64,000 bases of DNA from Liolophura sinensis (lineage: Eukaryota > Mollusca > Polyplacophora > Chitonida > Chitonidae): contig NC_088300.1 in assembly GCF_032854445.1 (NCBI RefSeq), positions 61,230,984 through 61,294,983 of the forward strand, given 5' to 3'. Below the pieces are notes generated by a model. That model was not told the origin of the DNA. It saw only the letters and a list, made by a program, of their open reading frames with translations, and made no database searches. Position numbers and translations under genes: made by a program. Numbering within the stretch: position 1 is the stretch's first letter; each line of letters starts with the position of its first letter. Below are positions 61,078 to 64,000 of the stretch, in pieces.

Positions 61078-64000
61078 ATGGTGGATAAAGCCACAGATAC
61101 AGATTTCCTTCAGGTATGCATGTTTATGTACTAAGCATCTACTGTAAATCTACAACCTTTTCAAACACTATTCTCAGCAGAAGTTATACATACAGTTATT
61201 ATGAAAATGACACCAAAAATTATTTGTTTATGTCATTAAAGACGCAAGCTTCATAAAACTGAGCAAACTATTTCTCTACACCCTATAGTCCTCTCAGAAT
61301 ATTTCAATACATTGGTTGCAGTGGTAATTGAAAAGGTTAAAGAATTAGGTATACGTATTTCATACCTGTGAATCTGGGTGATGGTATAAACATATTGTAA
61401 AATGTAAGCCAATGTTATGTAAACCACACAGGTAGTGTGTTAGAAAACTATTCAAACACAACAACAATAGCCCTGATAAACACCAAGAAGCAGGTTAAGC
61501 ATAGGAAAATATTACTAGAACCTGCTAGAAACAATGCACTGAGATACATGTGGTGTTTAGGAAGTGATAATTTGTCAAAATTGTGAAGCACTCATGCACA
61601 CTGGGTATAAAAGGGTGATTTATGGTGCTGACCCATAAACAGAATAAATGAAGTTTAATTGTTAGACTGCACAAATGGCCACATCAGTTTTGTCAATTAA
61701 AGCGCTTTGTGTCCCTCTCTTCCTGATAAAATTATTTAGGTTGTTTTTAGCTTAAACTAAGTTCATGCTAATATCATATTGCAAAACTTCAGAGAGATTT
61801 TACTTGAAAACTTCCTCTCTTCAAAAAAACAAAACAAAACATCTATATACAATGAAGAACATAAATTGGCTGTCTGAGCATCTGGTTAAATGGCTTTACA
61901 GCACTGGTAAGCAATAATTTACAATTAATAGATTTACAAAAACAACTAAAAACTCAGGAACTGGAACTGATGATGGCCAAATAAGGTGACAAAATACTGA
62001 GTCAAAATGAGCCAAAATAGTTCTTCTGAGTTATACCATCATTGTATTATGTTAACCTAATCAGTGGAACATAAGGTCTTTAAAGAAAATCCAACTTCTG
62101 AATAAATAGACGCAGGGTTAGTCCTCAAAGTGGTATTTCTGCCAGCGTATTAAATTGACAGAATTACAATAGGGTCGCTTATCACATGAAGCCTGGACAA
62201 ATGAAGGTTAAAGACTGCAGTTACTCAAGTCTGTGTCTGTTTGTTGACAGTACTTTCCCGAGGACAAGAAGCCAGAGCTAATCCGATTAGACAGTCACTC
62301 TGCCCCTGGAAACCTCACAGATCACCATGCTGTTAACAGTTCCTCCAGACATGGGTCGGTCAGATCTAGAGGACGCTCCAGTCCTACAAAACCAGCATCA
62401 GGTGCAAGGAATGGGACTAGACCTGTTTCCGCCAGCGTTCCAAAATTGCCAAATCGCCCAGCCTCTGCAGCAAGGCCTTTATCAGCTGCTCAGCTGGCGT
62501 CCACTTCTAGGCCACTGTCTGGAAAGACACCCATACCAGGCATACGATCAGGCGCATCATCAGGTAGACCAGTGTCGGGCAAGAACGAAAGCCCAACACG
62601 AAATGGATCACCGAAGAGGAAAGGTTCCGTTAGTCCAGGCAGGTCCTTGTCTCCCAGCAAATCCCAACCCGCTTCAGCAAAGAAGAAGGCAGGAACAAGC
62701 ACTAAACCTAAAGCCAAATCTCCAACGTTAGAAAAGACTTCCACAAAACCCAAGCTACAAAGTCAGCTGTCAGAGAATAAGGTGATTGGTCAGAAATCAT
62801 CCAACATTTCCAATCTCACAGAAGATGGTCTGAAAATTATGGATATGTCCAGCCAAGGCATGACAGCCATTCCTACCACCATCATCTCCAGTATGTTGCT
62901 CACTTTTTACCATTGTATTATCAAATCGGAAGTCAATATTAATGTTCAAGCAGTCAGTGTAAAACTTTTGTACCAGTTTTAAACAGGCGTTAAATAAGTG
63001 CAAAATCTAGCCACTTTTATTTATTCATTTGATTGGTGTTTTACACCATACTCAAGAATATTTCACATATACGACTGCGGCCAGCATTATGGTGGAGATC
63101 CTGCTGGAAACCCACAACCATCTGCAGGTTGCTGACAGACCTTCCCATGTAGGCTAACCACTTTTAGCATGGTTTTATGGGTTTAACTTACGCAATGGAA
63201 TTCTTTTCACCTTTTTGTTTTAAGTTCAATTTAAAAATGAGTACAACATGTACATGTGAATCAAATTTCCTAGCCTTGACACTCATGGAATATCACTTAA
63301 GTGCATAAGACTATAGTTTTGTTTGTCTACAAGAATGTCGCCTTTATAATGAAGGATGGTACACACTGTTTTCTGTTACAGATCCTGACCTCGGGGAGCT
63401 GAACTTGTCTTGTAACAACCTGAGGTCCTTGCCAACAGAAATAAGTGGCCTTATCAACCTACGCAAGCTAGACCTCAGTAAGAATGGCATCAAGTGTATG
63501 CATCAGAAAGACTTTAGCGGCCTTCCTGCGGAACTGGGACAACTGAAAAACCTCAGAGAACTGTATATCTCTGAATGCAATCTGCCATTTGTTCCACCAG
63601 CCATTTGGGCTCTTCAGTCTCTTACTGTACTTGACCTCAGCCGTAACAAGATCAACGTCCTGTTACCGGAGATTGGGTCCCTCACATCACTGAAGAAGCT
63701 CAATCTTCAGCAAACAAGTATTACCTGCCTACCCTCTGAAATTGCCTACTGTCAGGACTTGGAGGAGTTGTTGTTGTACGGAAACGTAATGGACAGTCTA
63801 CCAGAGACTCTCGCGGACATGCCCAGATTGCGTGTGCTGGCAGTGAACTATCGAAGTTTCTGTAATATTGTGGATAGTTACATGGAGAACTTAATACGGA
63901 AGGGACAAATCAACTCTGAACATATTCCATTGGTGGTTTTTGAACTCCCAGCCCTGGAAAACCTAGATTTGGAGTGTACTAAGATTAACACAGTTCCAGA
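61078..64000 (+). CDS. Leucine-rich-repeat protein with basic Ser/Pro-rich N-terminus, 3' end outside window
   Basis: Not recognised as a named gene. Exons: 61078-61113 (MVDKATDTDFLQ), 62251-62890, 63382 to the window edge and open. Phases are 0 then 1 and both junctions restore frame (TCC A|AT CCT). Residues about 30-190 are low-complexity and basic (SRPLSGKTPIPG, SPKRKGSVSPGRSLSPSKS), likely disordered and phosphorylated. From about residue 228 come about eight LRRs of 23-ish residues with the LxxLPxEI pattern: LGELNLSCNNLRSLPTEI, LRKLDLSKNGI, LTVLDLSRNKI, LKKLNLQQTSITCLPSEI. No signal peptide or membrane segment is seen, so a cytoplasmic scaffold is the likely type. At least 432 residues lie in the window. 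Confidence 0.85.
61145..61347. mobile_element. MITE family B copy inside LRR intron 1
   Basis: Inverted ends TAAATCTACAACCTTTTCAA and TTGAAAAGGTTAAAGAATTA. The interior shares ATTATGAAAATGACACCAAA, CGCAAGCTTCATAAAACT and CACCCTATAGTCCTCTCAGA with 49544-49757. It starts about 30 bp after the exon 1 donor. Confidence 0.65.
63018..63166 (-). mobile_element. SINE family 2 fragment
   Basis: TTTATTTATTCATTTGATTG, GTGTTTTACACCATACTCAA, GCGGCCAGCATTATGGTGGA, GGTTGCTGACAGACCTTCCC. Head missing. It lies in LRR intron 2. Confidence 0.7.

Noticed and set aside
1-64000. CRISPR, phage, operon, toxin-antitoxin or viral features
   Set aside because: The sequence is a spliced animal genome. Its tandem repeats lack spacers, and no integrase, capsid or reverse-transcriptase ORF was seen.

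Overview
This is animal nuclear DNA: AT-rich, intron-rich, GT-AG spliced, and full of tRNA-derived SINEs, small terminal-inverted-repeat elements and minisatellites. The repeat sequences look molluscan and the organism is most likely a bivalve or gastropod; this is inferred from repeat style and protein divergence, not proven. There are no bacterial, phage, CRISPR or operon features. Four protein-coding genes can be assembled by hand from exons whose splice phases agree.

Layout. (1) 4442-28626, minus strand: a complete importin-7/8 gene, 28 coding exons, 1034 aa, with every splice phase closing. (2) 28929-32687, plus strand: a short R-SNARE (VAMP/synaptobrevin) gene, divergent from the importin across about 300 bp. 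Its ATG appears to be split by intron 1 (AT|G), and its terminal exon is less certain. (3) 40585-54142, minus strand: the 3' two thirds of a lipase maturation factor gene (LMF2-like). Two homologous 116-nt exons with the same phases look mutually exclusive, and a 48-bp minisatellite lies between them. Its 5' exons are not visible before the window ends. (4) 61078-64000, plus strand: the 5' part of a leucine-rich-repeat protein gene that runs off the right edge.

Between and inside the genes are at least two tRNA-derived SINE families (several with target-site duplications), several short inverted-repeat (MITE-like) families, a near-loopless palindrome of about 500 bp at the left end, and minisatellites of 27, 47, 63, 48 and 23-26 bp. 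The 27-bp array directly abuts an importin splice acceptor and repeats branch-point-like sequence.

The four genes do not form a pathway. Importin-7/8 carries cargo into the nucleus, the R-SNARE drives vesicle fusion, and the LMF matures lipases in the ER. The most interesting signals are the mutually exclusive LMF exon pair, the split VAMP start codon and the acceptor-linked 27-bp array.
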